This document shows positions 46,002 through 54,691 of a DNA stretch of 64,000 bases, piece after piece. Made by a program: the position numbers and the translations under genes. The stretch lies in assembly GCA_036960175.1 (NCBI GenBank), contig JBALWH010000003.1, positions 151,557 through 215,556 of the forward strand, given 5' to 3'. The DNA is from Motiliproteus sp036960175. Lineage in GTDB: Bacteria > Pseudomonadota > Gammaproteobacteria > Pseudomonadales > Balneatricaceae. The first letter of the stretch is position 1. Every line of letters starts with the position of its first letter. The notes under the pieces were generated by a model. That model was not told the DNA's origin, did no database searches, and was given only the letters and a program-made list of their open reading frames with translations.

Positions 46002-46367
46002 TTATAGCTCGCTAATGTCTGCCACCATCAGCGGCTCGGCTCTGAGATCAAACACCATCAGCTGCGGCTGCACGTCAAACCAGCTTTCAAACTGGGTCTG
46101 AGACAGAGGCGTTGGCCAATGATCAGCAAATTCATCCCAGCCGCCAAGTTCATTTTCAAACATCATTTGCCAATGGTCCTTGAGAATATCGTTCAGTTCT
46201 CCAAGCTGCGGTTGCTCGTCAATCAGATACACCCGACCTTCCCGCAGGTGTTGCTCCAGGGTCAACTCCTGCTCCAGGCCAGACACTTGTGAATCGAGGT
46301 TATTAACCCAACTAACATAGGGTTGTTTGGGCCTAACCACTAAAGCAGATCGATTGATCAATTTCAT
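46002..46367 (-). CDS. Hypothetical acidic protein, 121 residues
   Basis: Sequence MKLINRSALVVRPKQPYVSW is followed by LREGRVYLIDEQPQLGELND and W-rich FENELGGWDEFADHWP, then a beta-type end. Soluble, acidic, no motif known to me, though this style is common as a conserved hypothetical in gammaproteobacteria. A TATAAT box lies on the minus strand at 46395-46400, about 30 bases before the start, with a weak -35. It is divergent from the next gene. Confidence 0.65.
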   Translation of the reverse strand: MKLINRSALVVRPKQPYVSWVNNLDSQVSGLEQELTLEQHLREGRVYLIDEQPQLGELNDILKDHWQMMFENELGGWDEFADHWPTPLSQTQFESWFDVQPQLMVFDLRAEPLMVADISEL

Positions 46368-46426
46368 TTTTGCGCCCCGTTGATTACCATTGGCATTATA
46401 TTCCTACTTTGGCCCGGTTAAACCTA

Positions 46427-47152
46427 ATGATCATTCGGATACTTCCCAGCCTCAACGATCGTCAGCAGTGGATTGAATTCTGCCGCCGGGAAGCTCCCTA
46501 TTGCTTTGTTGAACAGCCCGACACGCTGGTGGACTTTCAATCCACCCACCTGGTTATTACGTTGCTAAACAAACAGGTCAGAAACGGTAAAGAAGCCGTC
46601 AAATACAGTATCGGCTCCCGCCAGAGCGTGGAACCGGCCTGGCATTTTATCAAGGCTTGCCGATTCAGTCTGGAACATATGGTGCAAGGACTGGAAGACA
46701 TTGAATTCATGGGAAACGTCCGAGACAACAGCCACTCCGGATTTATCCCTGATGTGAATATCCGCCAGTTCTTTGCCAAAGAGCAAGCGGTAATATCACC
46801 CGCTTTTCTCGGTGAACTGGAACCATTATCAAAGACCCCTGAGCACTGGGAACTGCACCAGTGCTGTCGACTGCTAGCTAACGGACAATTTCAGGACCTG
46901 CGCTTCGAAAAGAAAGCACTTAACGGTGAATACGGTGGCGCTCCGGACCCACAAACGCTGCTTATCAGCCTAGTGGAAAAACCCGACCATTGGCGTATCA
47001 GACTCAGAGACAGCCGCTTATGGCTAATCAACGGCAAACAACCGCTGTACAGTTTGGTTCTAATGTTAGGATCTGTAACCGCACGCCCTAGCAAGCGACT
47101 TCAGCAGCGAGAAAGTCAGTATAATCAGATCGCTCTTAAACAGGTTCTCTAA
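46427..47152 (+). CDS. Hypothetical protein, 241 residues
   Basis: Start taken at the ATG of MIIRILPSLNDRQQWIEFC; the frame is open to 46370, which would touch the opposite gene. Soluble; no transmembrane helix. Noteworthy parts are FSLEHMVQGLEDIEFMGNVR and KALNGEYGGAPDPQTLLISL. It is not a family I recognise. Divergent from the 121-residue gene with a short shared control region (46368-46426). Confidence 0.65.
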   Translation: MIIRILPSLNDRQQWIEFCRREAPYCFVEQPDTLVDFQSTHLVITLLNKQVRNGKEAVKYSIGSRQSVEPAWHFIKACRFSLEHMVQGLEDIEFMGNVRDNSHSGFIPDVNIRQFFAKEQAVISPAFLGELEPLSKTPEHWELHQCCRLLANGQFQDLRFEKKALNGEYGGAPDPQTLLISLVEKPDHWRIRLRDSRLWLINGKQPLYSLVLMLGSVTARPSKRLQQRESQYNQIALKQVL

Positions 47153-47206
47153 ACCTACAGCTTAAACCACAGCCAGATTGGCATTGCCCATTTATTTTAC
47201 TGTTCA

Positions 47207-47578
47207 TTAACGGTGGGGATAACGACCTTCTCTGCGCAATCGTCGCTCAACGGATTGGTGATATAGCCGTGACAATCGGGGACGTAAAAAAGGCGTACCT
47301 AACAGCCAGGCCAAGGGTTTCAGCCATATCACCCGCTCCATCAACAGGATATAGGCATTCAACTCCGAACGTATCTGCCCCTGTTGATCCTGAAGGTGCA
47401 ACTCTGTTAATGCCAACAGTGGGTCGATGCCCAAATCTCGCAATTTTTGCTCTTGCCCCGTAATGTCCAACCAACACAGATCCCGGCAGCCCTTATCCCC
47501 GGCCAATGCTTCGTAACGGCGACGATCAGCTACACAACGGGGACAGGAGCCATCGTAAAACACAGTTATTTTTTTCAT
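47207..47578 (-). CDS. DCC1-type thiol-disulfide oxidoreductase (DUF393)
   Basis: 123 residues from the ATG at 47578 (MKKITVFYDGSCPRC). The motif YDGxCPxC is the family signature with the two reactive cysteines at about 11 and 14. It continues DRRRYEALAGDKG and LCWLDITGQEQKL. DCC1 proteins are predicted redox enzymes of the thioredoxin fold with unknown partners. Monocistronic. Confidence 0.88.
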   Translation of the reverse strand: MKKITVFYDGSCPRCVADRRRYEALAGDKGCRDLCWLDITGQEQKLRDLGIDPLLALTELHLQDQQGQIRSELNAYILLMERVIWLKPLAWLLGTPFLRPRLSRLYHQSVERRLRREGRYPHR

Positions 47579-47676
47579 CAAGAACCACAACCCGATGTAT
47601 CAAGTATCTTCTGCACTAACAGTGCGTCATCCGTGTAAATTATTTTTTCCTATTGAAGCCAATTGCAGATGAACGA

Positions 47677-47698
47677 GGGGACGGTGTCCGGAATTTAA
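47677..47698. repeat. Possible REP/MITE remnant
   Basis: GGGGACGGTGTCCGGAATTT contains GGAC-GGT-GTCC and resembles ends of REP-associated or MITE-type elements seen in many proteobacteria. A single isolated copy; no second copy was noticed in the window. Assigned from memory of similar repeats only. Confidence 0.25.
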
Positions 47699-47747
47699 AC
47701 TCAGCAGCAGATCCGAAGTGAAATGGCGGCAGGGTTACTTCTAGGTG

Positions 47748-47918
47748 TTAACTTTGCTCCTGCTCGGCGACAAAAGTACGGATAAAGCGACGAATTTCCC
47801 GGGCGGCACTGGTATCAAGATCATCACAAAGACTTACAAATTCATCCCTTTCTTCAGAATTGATACGAATGACCAGCTGGCTATTCTTTTTCTTTTTCAC
47901 TTTCTTAGGTTCAGCCAT
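47748..47918 (-). CDS. Small ribbon-helix-helix-like DNA-binding protein
   Basis: 56 residues, found by reading the minus strand. Very basic N-terminal tail (MAEPKKVKKKKNSQ), then a short beta strand LVIRINSEERDEF and a helix pair ending SAAREIRRFIRTF: the Arc/CopG-like ribbon-helix-helix layout. A good ribosome site (AAGGGG) precedes the ATG. A perfect inverted repeat lies 34 bp upstream of the start and may be its operator. A toxin gene is not adjacent, so it is not obviously an antitoxin. Likely a transcription regulator. Confidence 0.75.
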   Translation of the reverse strand: MAEPKKVKKKKNSQLVIRINSEERDEFVSLCDDLDTSAAREIRRFIRTFVAEQEQS

Positions 47919-47951
47919 CAGACCCCTTGCCTCTAACGATGCGTAAATACA

Positions 47952-47971
47952 CCAGATTCTATCGAATCTGG
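47952..47971. promoter_or_regulatory. Inverted repeat upstream of the RHH gene (candidate operator)
   Basis: CCAGATTC-TATC-GAATCTGG, perfect 8-bp arms. It is 34 bp upstream of the RHH start, where a promoter would be expected; A/T-rich stretches with TGTATATACA (47979-47988) lie just beyond. Confidence 0.5.
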
Positions 47972-48235
47972 ACGTATATTTTGTATATACATTTTAAATT
48001 AATTTATCGTTATGATGGCCCGCTGTCAAACAAATTAGGCAGTTGCCGAGGGTTAAGAACTTTATTCCGTCAACAACTTAGAGCAAATCAACATCCTACA
48101 ACAAAGTAATTCTATGGTTTATAATTTAACCGTTGATTTTTAATAAAAAACCTATAGCTTTTGCTGTCAGTGGGACAGGCCTATACTTTTGTAACGGACG
48201 ATACAAGAAGAGGCCAAAGGGAACACACCCGCTGT

Positions 48236-48255
48236 AGCTCAATAAATATTGAGCT
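48236..48255. promoter_or_regulatory. Inverted repeat in the leader of the receiver-CheC/GGDEF operon
   Basis: AGCTCAATA-AA-TATTGAGCT: perfect 9-bp arms, 42 bases before the start of the receiver gene. It could be an operator or an mRNA hairpin. The intervening region 47972-48235 holds no other gene that I can support. Confidence 0.45.
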
Positions 48256-48297
48256 GATATCGTTTCCACCGTCTAACCCATAATAAAAAGAAAAAAA

Positions 48298-49317
48298 ATG
48301 ACCATACAACTGCTCATCTGCGACGACTCTGGTCTAGCCCGAAAACAGCTTGCCCGCTCTTTACCTGACGGGTTAGATGCTCATATTACATTCGCAACTC
48401 ATGGTCTCGAGGCCATGGAGGTTATCCGTACCCGCCCTATCGACCTCATGTTCCTCGACCTCACCATGCCAGTGATGGATGGCTATGAGGTGCTTGAAGC
48501 CATCCAACAGGAAAACCATCAGCTTGATGTGGTAGTGGTCTCCGGGGATATCCAAATCAAAGCGCAAAACCGGGTCAAAGCTTTGGGCGCCCGTGACTTT
48601 CTCAAAAAACCCTGTAGTACCGAATTACTCGAAGATCTATTACCTACCATCGGCTATCCTCTGACTGAATACGATATTGAGTCACCGAAAGAAATATTGC
48701 TCGTTGAAAAAACCGTCGAAACTGCCGCCGACATTGATCCAATCGAAAGAATATCTGAAGTGGCTAACGTTGCTATGGGGCGGGCCGCCAGCCTGCTAGC
48801 TGACCTGCTAGGGGTATTTGTGGTTTTGCCGCTACCGATGGTGAATGAAGTGGAACCCAGTGAGCTGCAAATGACCATCAGCGCCATTGGTAACGATGAT
48901 GCTGTGTCGGCGGTGTGCCAAGGCTTTATTGGCTCTGGTATCAGCGGTGAAGCGCTACTGATACTACACGACACCAGCATCGACGATATTGCCAAGCTAA
49001 TGCGCCAGCAAGATAGCAATGTCGAAGAAAACCACCTCGAAATCCTGATGGATCTGGCCAACATATTGATTTCTGCAAGCCTTAAAGGCATTGAAGAACA
49101 GCTCGATATTCGTTTCAGCCAGGATCACCCCTCCGTTCTAGGGGAGCAGGAAAGTATTGATAAACTGTTAGCGCGCGGGCAACAACAATGGCAGAAAACC
49201 TTAGCCATCGAATATGATTACCGTATCGAGGAGCATGATATTCAGTGCACTCTAATGCTATTGTTCAGCGAAAATGCGATTCCGGTATTACACCGCCGAA
49301 CCGCGTACCTAGGGTAA
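48298..49317 (+). CDS. Response regulator with CheC-like phosphatase domain
   Basis: 339 residues. Receiver (1-~120) with D9/D10, acceptor D54 (LMFLDLTMPVMDGYEVL), and Lys in FLKKPCS. After a linker, residues ~165-339 form a CheC/CheX-type domain (MGRAASLLADLLGVFVVLP; ENHLEILMDLANILISASLKG), which in CheC proteins dephosphorylates receivers. The gene stops directly before the GGDEF gene (stop at 49317, start 49318), so they form an operon: the receiver may set its own phosphorylation and steer the cyclase. Start codon ATG lacks a clear ribosome site. Confidence 0.88.
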   Translation: MTIQLLICDDSGLARKQLARSLPDGLDAHITFATHGLEAMEVIRTRPIDLMFLDLTMPVMDGYEVLEAIQQENHQLDVVVVSGDIQIKAQNRVKALGARDFLKKPCSTELLEDLLPTIGYPLTEYDIESPKEILLVEKTVETAADIDPIERISEVANVAMGRAASLLADLLGVFVVLPLPMVNEVEPSELQMTISAIGNDDAVSAVCQGFIGSGISGEALLILHDTSIDDIAKLMRQQDSNVEENHLEILMDLANILISASLKGIEEQLDIRFSQDHPSVLGEQESIDKLLARGQQQWQKTLAIEYDYRIEEHDIQCTLMLLFSENAIPVLHRRTAYLG

Positions 49318-50274
49318 ATGATGTCAAATCCATTTAATGAAGCATCGGAATTTCACTGGCTGCTAGAGATGGTGCAGTCCATCGACGCCGGCTTGGTGGT
49401 ACTCGATAAAGAATACCGAATTAATCTGTGGAATGGTTTTATGGAAAACCACAGCGGCATGATGCCCAGTGAAGTGCGCGGAAAAGTGCTGTTCGATCTG
49501 TTTGATGAAATCCCCGAGAATTGGTTTAAGCGAAAAGTAGAAACCGTACGCAAACTCAGAAACCAGGCCTTCACAACTTGGGAGCAACGCCCTTATATCT
49601 TTCGCTTCCCCAACTACCGGCCGCTAACCGGCATCAGCCCATTGATGTATCAAAACATGACCATCATCCCTTTAATGGCAACTGATGGCGAAAGCGAAGA
49701 TGTCTGCGTTATTATCTACGATGTCACCGACATCGCCACCAACAAACTACAGCTACGAGAAGTCAATGCCGAGCTGGAAACGCTAAGCCGCACAGACCGC
49801 CTCACCGGGTTATTTAACCGCGGTTACTGGGAAGAACAGCTGAAAATGGAATTCAATCGATTTCATCGCACAGGGAGGTTATCTTCCCTGGTTATGCTCG
49901 ATATCGATCACTTCAAAAAGGTCAACGACACCTACGGCCATTCCGCTGGTGATGATGTAATCCGTATGGTGTCCGACTGCCTACAGAAAACCGCTCGCAC
50001 CACCGATATTATCGGTCGTTACGGGGGAGAGGAATTTGCCGTGATACTGATAGACACAGACGTGGCACAATCAAGATACTTTGCCGAACGTCTTCGTAAG
50101 CGTATTGAAAAGGAGGTAGTCACCCACTCTGGAAAGGACATCCGCGTCACCGTCAGCCTCGGTATCGCCCAACCCGTTAATGATATGCTGAGCCACGAAA
50201 GCTGGATACAGCTATCAGATAAGGCGCTGTATCAATCAAAAGAAGGGGGACGTAACTTGGTGACCTTGATCTGA
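49318..50274 (+). CDS. PAS-GGDEF diguanylate cyclase
   Basis: 318 residues (a second ATG is at 49321). N-terminal PAS domain (~10-135: VQSIDAGLVVLDKEYRINLWN, IIYDVTDIA) and GGDEF domain (~150-318) with LTGLFNRGYWEEQL, catalytic GRYGGEEF and inhibitory RxxD (RTTD) five residues before it. Active GGEEF variant, so it should make c-di-GMP. Second gene of an operon with the receiver-CheC protein; no membrane segment. Confidence 0.95.
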   Translation: MMSNPFNEASEFHWLLEMVQSIDAGLVVLDKEYRINLWNGFMENHSGMMPSEVRGKVLFDLFDEIPENWFKRKVETVRKLRNQAFTTWEQRPYIFRFPNYRPLTGISPLMYQNMTIIPLMATDGESEDVCVIIYDVTDIATNKLQLREVNAELETLSRTDRLTGLFNRGYWEEQLKMEFNRFHRTGRLSSLVMLDIDHFKKVNDTYGHSAGDDVIRMVSDCLQKTARTTDIIGRYGGEEFAVILIDTDVAQSRYFAERLRKRIEKEVVTHSGKDIRVTVSLGIAQPVNDMLSHESWIQLSDKALYQSKEGGRNLVTLI

Positions 50275-50301
50275 CCCTCAGCAACCGCTCTCACTAAGAT
50301 T

Positions 50302-50646
50302 TTATCTATCCAGTAAACCTTTCGGCAAACGCGAGTTTATGCCCCTCTGTTCCCGCATCCAAAAAAGTAAATCACAGTTGTAGCCCCGCAATGGTGGACA
50401 GCGTATAGCACTGTCTAGACGGTACTCGGCTAGTTCATTTTCCTGCAACTGCTTGAAGCACTCATATTTGTTCTCTCGCAACCACAACCGCGCGCCCGCG
50501 AGGCATTCGAACATATGCAGACAACCGTCAATACCCAAGACAGAAATCTCTTCATGATCATTGATTCGTATCACCGCCCAGACAGGATGCTCCGGCATTG
50601 ACCGGTCCAGCCACCAGTCCAATCCAGGGGTTATTGTTGCAGTCAT
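50302..50646 (-). CDS. Hypothetical protein, 114 residues (with 50646-50912)
   Basis: Sequence has GLDWWLDRSMPEHPVWAVIR and ECLAGARLWLRENKYECFKQ; soluble, Trp-rich, no known domain. Its ATG overlaps the TAA of the upstream small gene (TAATG), so both are translated together. Convergent with the cyclase gene. Confidence 0.65.
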   Translation of the reverse strand: MTATITPGLDWWLDRSMPEHPVWAVIRINDHEEISVLGIDGCLHMFECLAGARLWLRENKYECFKQLQENELAEYRLDSAIRCPPLRGYNCDLLFWMREQRGINSRLPKGLLDR

Positions 50647-50912
50647 TAGTGCAGCACTGCGGACAGACTATGGTGCTCTATATTGCCTGACTGATCTTTG
50701 GTTATCACCATGCCGTGCTGTTCGATTATCAAGCAGCTCAAAGTACCACTTGCTCCGCATCCCCGTGCATCGCTGTGACGCTCGCCCGCAAAGCTCATGA
50801 CCACTTGTGATGATGCTAAGTGAATAACGCGATACTCATATTCAGTCGCAGAGTTACGCACAGCATCACGATCTTGGGTGACAACATACTGAAGTTCGAA
50901 GTTGCTATTCAT
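50646..50912 (-). CDS. Hypothetical protein, 88 residues
   Basis: Start at the ATG of MNSNFELQYVVTQDRD; the frame stays open to 50948. Beta-strand rich (YEYRVIHLASSQVVMSFAGE), with two cysteines (ARGCGAS, LSCLII). It is translationally coupled to the 114-residue protein that follows. No recognised family; possibly a small two-protein unit. Confidence 0.6.
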   Translation of the reverse strand: MNSNFELQYVVTQDRDAVRNSATEYEYRVIHLASSQVVMSFAGERHSDARGCGASGTLSCLIIEQHGMVITKDQSGNIEHHSLSAVLH

Positions 50913-51135
50913 GGTCTTATTTAAGTTCCACCGGGGGAACTTCCTCATCGATTGTTAGCGTCAATCCATGAGTGACAGGTCAGGGCAAAAGGGTTCAAAA
51001 AAGAGTGATTTTCTACCTAAAAACGATACCGGATGATGAATTGATCCATATCATTGGTTCATTCTCGGCGAGGAGTACGCTGGGGAAATACTATAATAAA
51101 AACAAGCTAAATCGACTTCAGATAATCATAGTCAT

Positions 51136-51918
51136 ATGAAAAAACCCGACAATACGAATTACAACCATATCAAGGAAAAGATAGTTGTATTTAGCATGCT
51201 GATCTTCATTGTGATGACGATGCTGATCGGCTATTCCTATTTCTGGAATATTCAGAATATCAAACAGGGCGAATTCGATCTTGCCCTGCAAGAAGCAAAA
51301 GCTAATTGGAACAAAGATGCGGCTTTTCGCCGCTGGGCCACCGGCCATGGTGGTGTCTATGTACCTCCGAGTGAACTTACCCCGCCCAATCCAGCGCTGT
51401 CCCATATTCCCGATCGTGATGTCATTACCACTGGCGGTAAAAAGCTGACATTGATGAACCCCGCCTACATGATGCGGCAGATGACCGAAGAGTTTGAAGC
51501 AGACTATGGCATCAAAGGCAAAATCACCGGTAAAAAACAACTAAACCCGATCAACAAACCGGACTCTTGGGAACTACAGGCCCTGAACATTTTTGAATCA
51601 GGGAAAGTGACTGAAGTGATGGAACAGGCGGCGATAGACGGAGCCCCCTACCTGCGATACATGAAACCCATGTATATGACTCAGGGCTGTGTAAAATGCC
51701 ATGCCGTACTGGGCTACAAGGATGGCGATCTGCGCGGTGGCGTTAGCATTGCCATCCCCCTAAAGCCCTACTTCGCTGCCGCGCAAGAAAGCAATCGCAG
51801 TATTTTAACAAGCCACGTTATTATCTGGCTCATTGGCTGCCTGGCTATCATTGCCTTCGCCATAACCTTCGGTTCCCTGCTGGCACGTATGCTCATGATG
51901 CCTTGCATGATGGGCTAA
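51136..51918 (+). CDS. Tll0287-like (DUF3365) heme sensor half of a GGDEF-EAL protein
   Basis: 260 codons. A transmembrane helix (~20-38) is followed by a periplasmic Tll0287/DUF3365 sensor domain with the heme c site CVKCHAVLGY near residue 195, and a second helix (~218-242). The frame then ends at the point where the GGDEF linker begins. In the +1 frame the sequence reads AHDALHDGLTKLPNL, the usual start of a GGDEF domain, so the two frames are one protein of about 711 residues broken by a missing base near 51888-51893. No homopolymer is there. It could be a real mutation or an assembly error. Confidence 0.82.
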   Translation: MKKPDNTNYNHIKEKIVVFSMLIFIVMTMLIGYSYFWNIQNIKQGEFDLALQEAKANWNKDAAFRRWATGHGGVYVPPSELTPPNPALSHIPDRDVITTGGKKLTLMNPAYMMRQMTEEFEADYGIKGKITGKKQLNPINKPDSWELQALNIFESGKVTEVMEQAAIDGAPYLRYMKPMYMTQGCVKCHAVLGYKDGDLRGGVSIAIPLKPYFAAAQESNRSILTSHVIIWLIGCLAIIAFAITFGSLLARMLMMPCMMG

Positions 51919-53270
51919 CCAAATTACCCAACCTGACGTTGCTTAAAGACCGTATTCAGCATGCCATCGAAAAACGCCGACGCCAACCCGAGTATCTATT
52001 CGCCGTCTGTTTTCTGGATTTGGATAGATTCAAGGATATAAATGACAGCCATGGTTACCATACCGGCGACCATTTACTGAAACAGATTGCGGCCCTATTT
52101 GCCCAAATCCTGCGACCAACAGATACCGTAGCGCGCGCGGGGGGCGATGAGTTTACCTTCCTGATAAATGACATCGCCAGCATCGATGAAGCTCTGGAAA
52201 TCACCCGCCGACTCCTACAATCCCTGAACCGACCATTTAAGGTAAACCAGCACACCATCTATACCGGCGCCAGTGTCGGAATCTACATGGTGGATCATAG
52301 CCAGAGAAGCGCTGAAGAGATGATTCGTGATGCAGACATTGCCATGTATCGGGCGAAAGAATCCGGCAAGGGACGCATTGATGTATTTAACCCTGAAATG
52401 CACGAGCGCGCGAAAAAAACACTACAGATAGAAACTGATCTGCGCGAAGCCATGGACAAAAATGAGCTAGAGATCTACTACCAACCTGTTATCGATATTC
52501 ATCAGAACAGCATCTGTGGGTTCGAAGCTCTGCTGCGTTGGCATCATCCTACCTTGGGCAGCATTCCCCCAGATCGATTCATCCCTATTGCCGAAAATTC
52601 TGGCCAGATCGGCAAAATCGGTCGCTGGGTTATGGAAAAGTCCTGCTTGCAAACCCGGGACTGGAGCCTGCAGTTCAGTCCGGAAAAACACTTTAGCCTA
52701 GCCGTTAATCTGTCTGGCATTCAACTGATAGACCCTAATATCGATGTCGAAATAGCGGGCATTCTAAAATACAGTCGCTTCAATCCCGCTGACCTCCATA
52801 TCGAGGTCACTGAAACCATGTTGATATCCCACAAAGATGCCGCCAAACACGCTATAGAAGCGCTGCATGAAATGGGAGTATCCATCAGCATCGATGATTT
52901 TGGCACTGGGTATTGTTCCTTAACCTATTTACAGGAATACCATTTCGATACCCTGAAAATCGACAAATCCTTTGTGCAAGACATGGAAGCCTCAGGTAAA
53001 GGCCGACAACTGGTACGCACCCTTATGCTGCTGGCCCGCGATCTGCGACTCAGCATTGTCGCCGAAGGAGTAGAAACTAAGAAACAACTGGATCGCCTGA
53101 CGGCAATGAACTGCCCCTACGTGCAGGGATATTATTTTTCCCAACCTCTACCTGCCTCCGCTATTGAAATTCTACTCGGTGCCGATAAGCACCATGATGC
53201 GCAAAAATTAATATCTTTGCCGCAGCTAAACCAGGCAGAAACCGAACTACAGATAACAATAAAAAAATAA
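51903..53270 (+). CDS. GGDEF-EAL portion of the Tll0287 protein (other frame)
   Basis: The frame can start at a TTG at 51903 (16-bp overlap with the sensor half) but has no ribosome site, so separate translation is doubtful. GGDEF domain: catalytic ARAGGDEFTFL and RxxD (RPTD) five residues before. EAL domain: FEALLRWHHP, EVTETMLI, DDFGTGYCSLTYL, EGVETKKQ; key residues present. It may be bifunctional. The CBS-GGDEF gene begins 15 bp downstream, so they form an operon. Confidence 0.88.
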   Translation: MHDGLTKLPNLTLLKDRIQHAIEKRRRQPEYLFAVCFLDLDRFKDINDSHGYHTGDHLLKQIAALFAQILRPTDTVARAGGDEFTFLINDIASIDEALEITRRLLQSLNRPFKVNQHTIYTGASVGIYMVDHSQRSAEEMIRDADIAMYRAKESGKGRIDVFNPEMHERAKKTLQIETDLREAMDKNELEIYYQPVIDIHQNSICGFEALLRWHHPTLGSIPPDRFIPIAENSGQIGKIGRWVMEKSCLQTRDWSLQFSPEKHFSLAVNLSGIQLIDPNIDVEIAGILKYSRFNPADLHIEVTETMLISHKDAAKHAIEALHEMGVSISIDDFGTGYCSLTYLQEYHFDTLKIDKSFVQDMEASGKGRQLVRTLMLLARDLRLSIVAEGVETKKQLDRLTAMNCPYVQGYYFSQPLPASAIEILLGADKHHDAQKLISLPQLNQAETELQITIKK

Positions 53271-53285
53271 CAAGAGACAACTTCA

Positions 53286-54257
53286 TTGGAACAGATACAA
53301 GCAGAAGACCTTATGTCTATGCAGACATTCTGTCTGCCGCTCAATACACCACTAGTTTCAGTTGCGCAGACCATGGCCGAAAAGAAATTTTCTTGCATGG
53401 TCATCGGCGAAAAAAATATACCTACAGGTATCGTTACCGAACGAGATTTAGCCAGGGCGCTGCTGAAAACCCAGCATCAGACAGATCTATTACAACAGCC
53501 TGTAAGCAGGTTCATGTCATCTCCGGTAATCCGACTTAACCGTTATGACTCCCTTTATGATGCAGTGGTGGTGCTACAGACTCAAAAAGTGCGGCACCTG
53601 CCTGTGGTGGACGACCAAGACCAACTCGTAGGAATGGTGACGCAATCAGATCTATCCAATGCCCATTTCAAGGTCATTGAGATGCAGCCTCAGATAGTCG
53701 AACAAAATATTGCGGCCAAAACAGAGCTGCTTCTAAAGGCCAATAAAGAACTACAGGCGCTGACCCTAGAAGACCATTTAATGCAAATTGGCAATAGACG
53801 CGCCATGGAGGCCGACCTGCAGCACACTCATTCTGCATCGGTGAGATATCAACGAAACTACAGCATCGCCCTTTTTGATATCGATTTCTTTAAGCGCTAT
53901 AACGACTATTATGGTCATGCTCAAGGCGATAGGGCTCTCAGAATCGTTGCCGATTATCTGAAAAAAACCATTCGCAGCTCAGATCGCCTCTATCGTTATG
54001 GGGGTGAAGAATTACTGCTTCTCTTTCCGGAAACAGATTGCGAAGGCGCCAGATTGGCCACTCAGCGACTGCTGGGAGGTCTTGCAGCGCTGGAGGAACC
54101 TCATGAAAAAAGCCCGATTGGACTACTAACAGCCAGCGCGGGTATCGGCTGCTTTACGGCAACAGAACCGAAAGATAGCTGGAAAGATGTGGTAGAAGTC
54201 GCTGACAAAGCTCTCTATCAGGCCAAATCAGCTGGCCGAAACCAGGTAAAAGCCTGA
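53286..54257 (+). CDS. CBS-pair diguanylate cyclase
   Basis: 323 residues with a TTG start. Two CBS domains (~1-125: PTGIVTERDLARALL, KVRHLPVVDDQDQLVGMVTQ) that bind adenine nucleotides, a short coiled coil, then a GGDEF domain with LYRYGGEELLLLFPE and RxxD (RSSD) five residues before. GGEEL is a known active variant. Cytoplasmic. It lies 15 bp after the EAL gene and the two probably form one c-di-GMP operon. Confidence 0.92.
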   Translation: MEQIQAEDLMSMQTFCLPLNTPLVSVAQTMAEKKFSCMVIGEKNIPTGIVTERDLARALLKTQHQTDLLQQPVSRFMSSPVIRLNRYDSLYDAVVVLQTQKVRHLPVVDDQDQLVGMVTQSDLSNAHFKVIEMQPQIVEQNIAAKTELLLKANKELQALTLEDHLMQIGNRRAMEADLQHTHSASVRYQRNYSIALFDIDFFKRYNDYYGHAQGDRALRIVADYLKKTIRSSDRLYRYGGEELLLLFPETDCEGARLATQRLLGGLAALEEPHEKSPIGLLTASAGIGCFTATEPKDSWKDVVEVADKALYQAKSAGRNQVKA

Positions 54258-54364
54258 TAGATTGTTTTCCATTAGTGTTGTAGTGACCAAGCAGACAAAG
54301 AACTATACTGAGTAAATCCTTTGAATCGATTACTCTGCTGTAAGCTGTTATTAGGAAAAACTAC

Positions 54365-54691
54365 ATGAAGCTATACAGAAAAATTCTCGTTCTACCGCTA
54401 GCCGCATTATTACTGCCAGTCGTTGCCCAAGCGGATATTTATCGCTGGATCGATGATAATGGCGTTACCAATTACAGTGACAACCCACCGGCGAATGTAA
54501 ATGCAGAGCTATTCAAATCCATTGCCATCCCGACAGCTAAAAAAAACTCATCGGTGAAAGCACGCAGTGAAAGCTCCATTGGCAATTTTTTAAAACGGGT
54601 TGATAAACAGAAAAAATCCTCTCAAGAAAAGAAGAATATCGAAAAAAAAAAGCAGTCCAAAAATCTAAAAAACGCAGCGAAGACAGCTTAG
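54365..54691 (+). CDS. DUF4124 periplasmic protein with poly-A frame break
   Basis: 108 codons: a signal peptide (ALLLPVVAQA), then DIYRWIDDNGVTNYSDNPPA, the DUF4124 signature, then a Lys/Ser-rich tail. The frame ends early at 54691. An A10 run at 54642-54651 precedes the stop; one extra A restores a frame to 54873 (KAVQKSKKRSEDS... ending SSEGN) that keeps the charged low-complexity character, for ~169 residues. So the gene is likely longer, with slippage, phase variation or a read error at A10. Function unknown. Confidence 0.75.
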   Translation: MKLYRKILVLPLAALLLPVVAQADIYRWIDDNGVTNYSDNPPANVNAELFKSIAIPTAKKNSSVKARSESSIGNFLKRVDKQKKSSQEKKNIEKKKQSKNLKNAAKTA

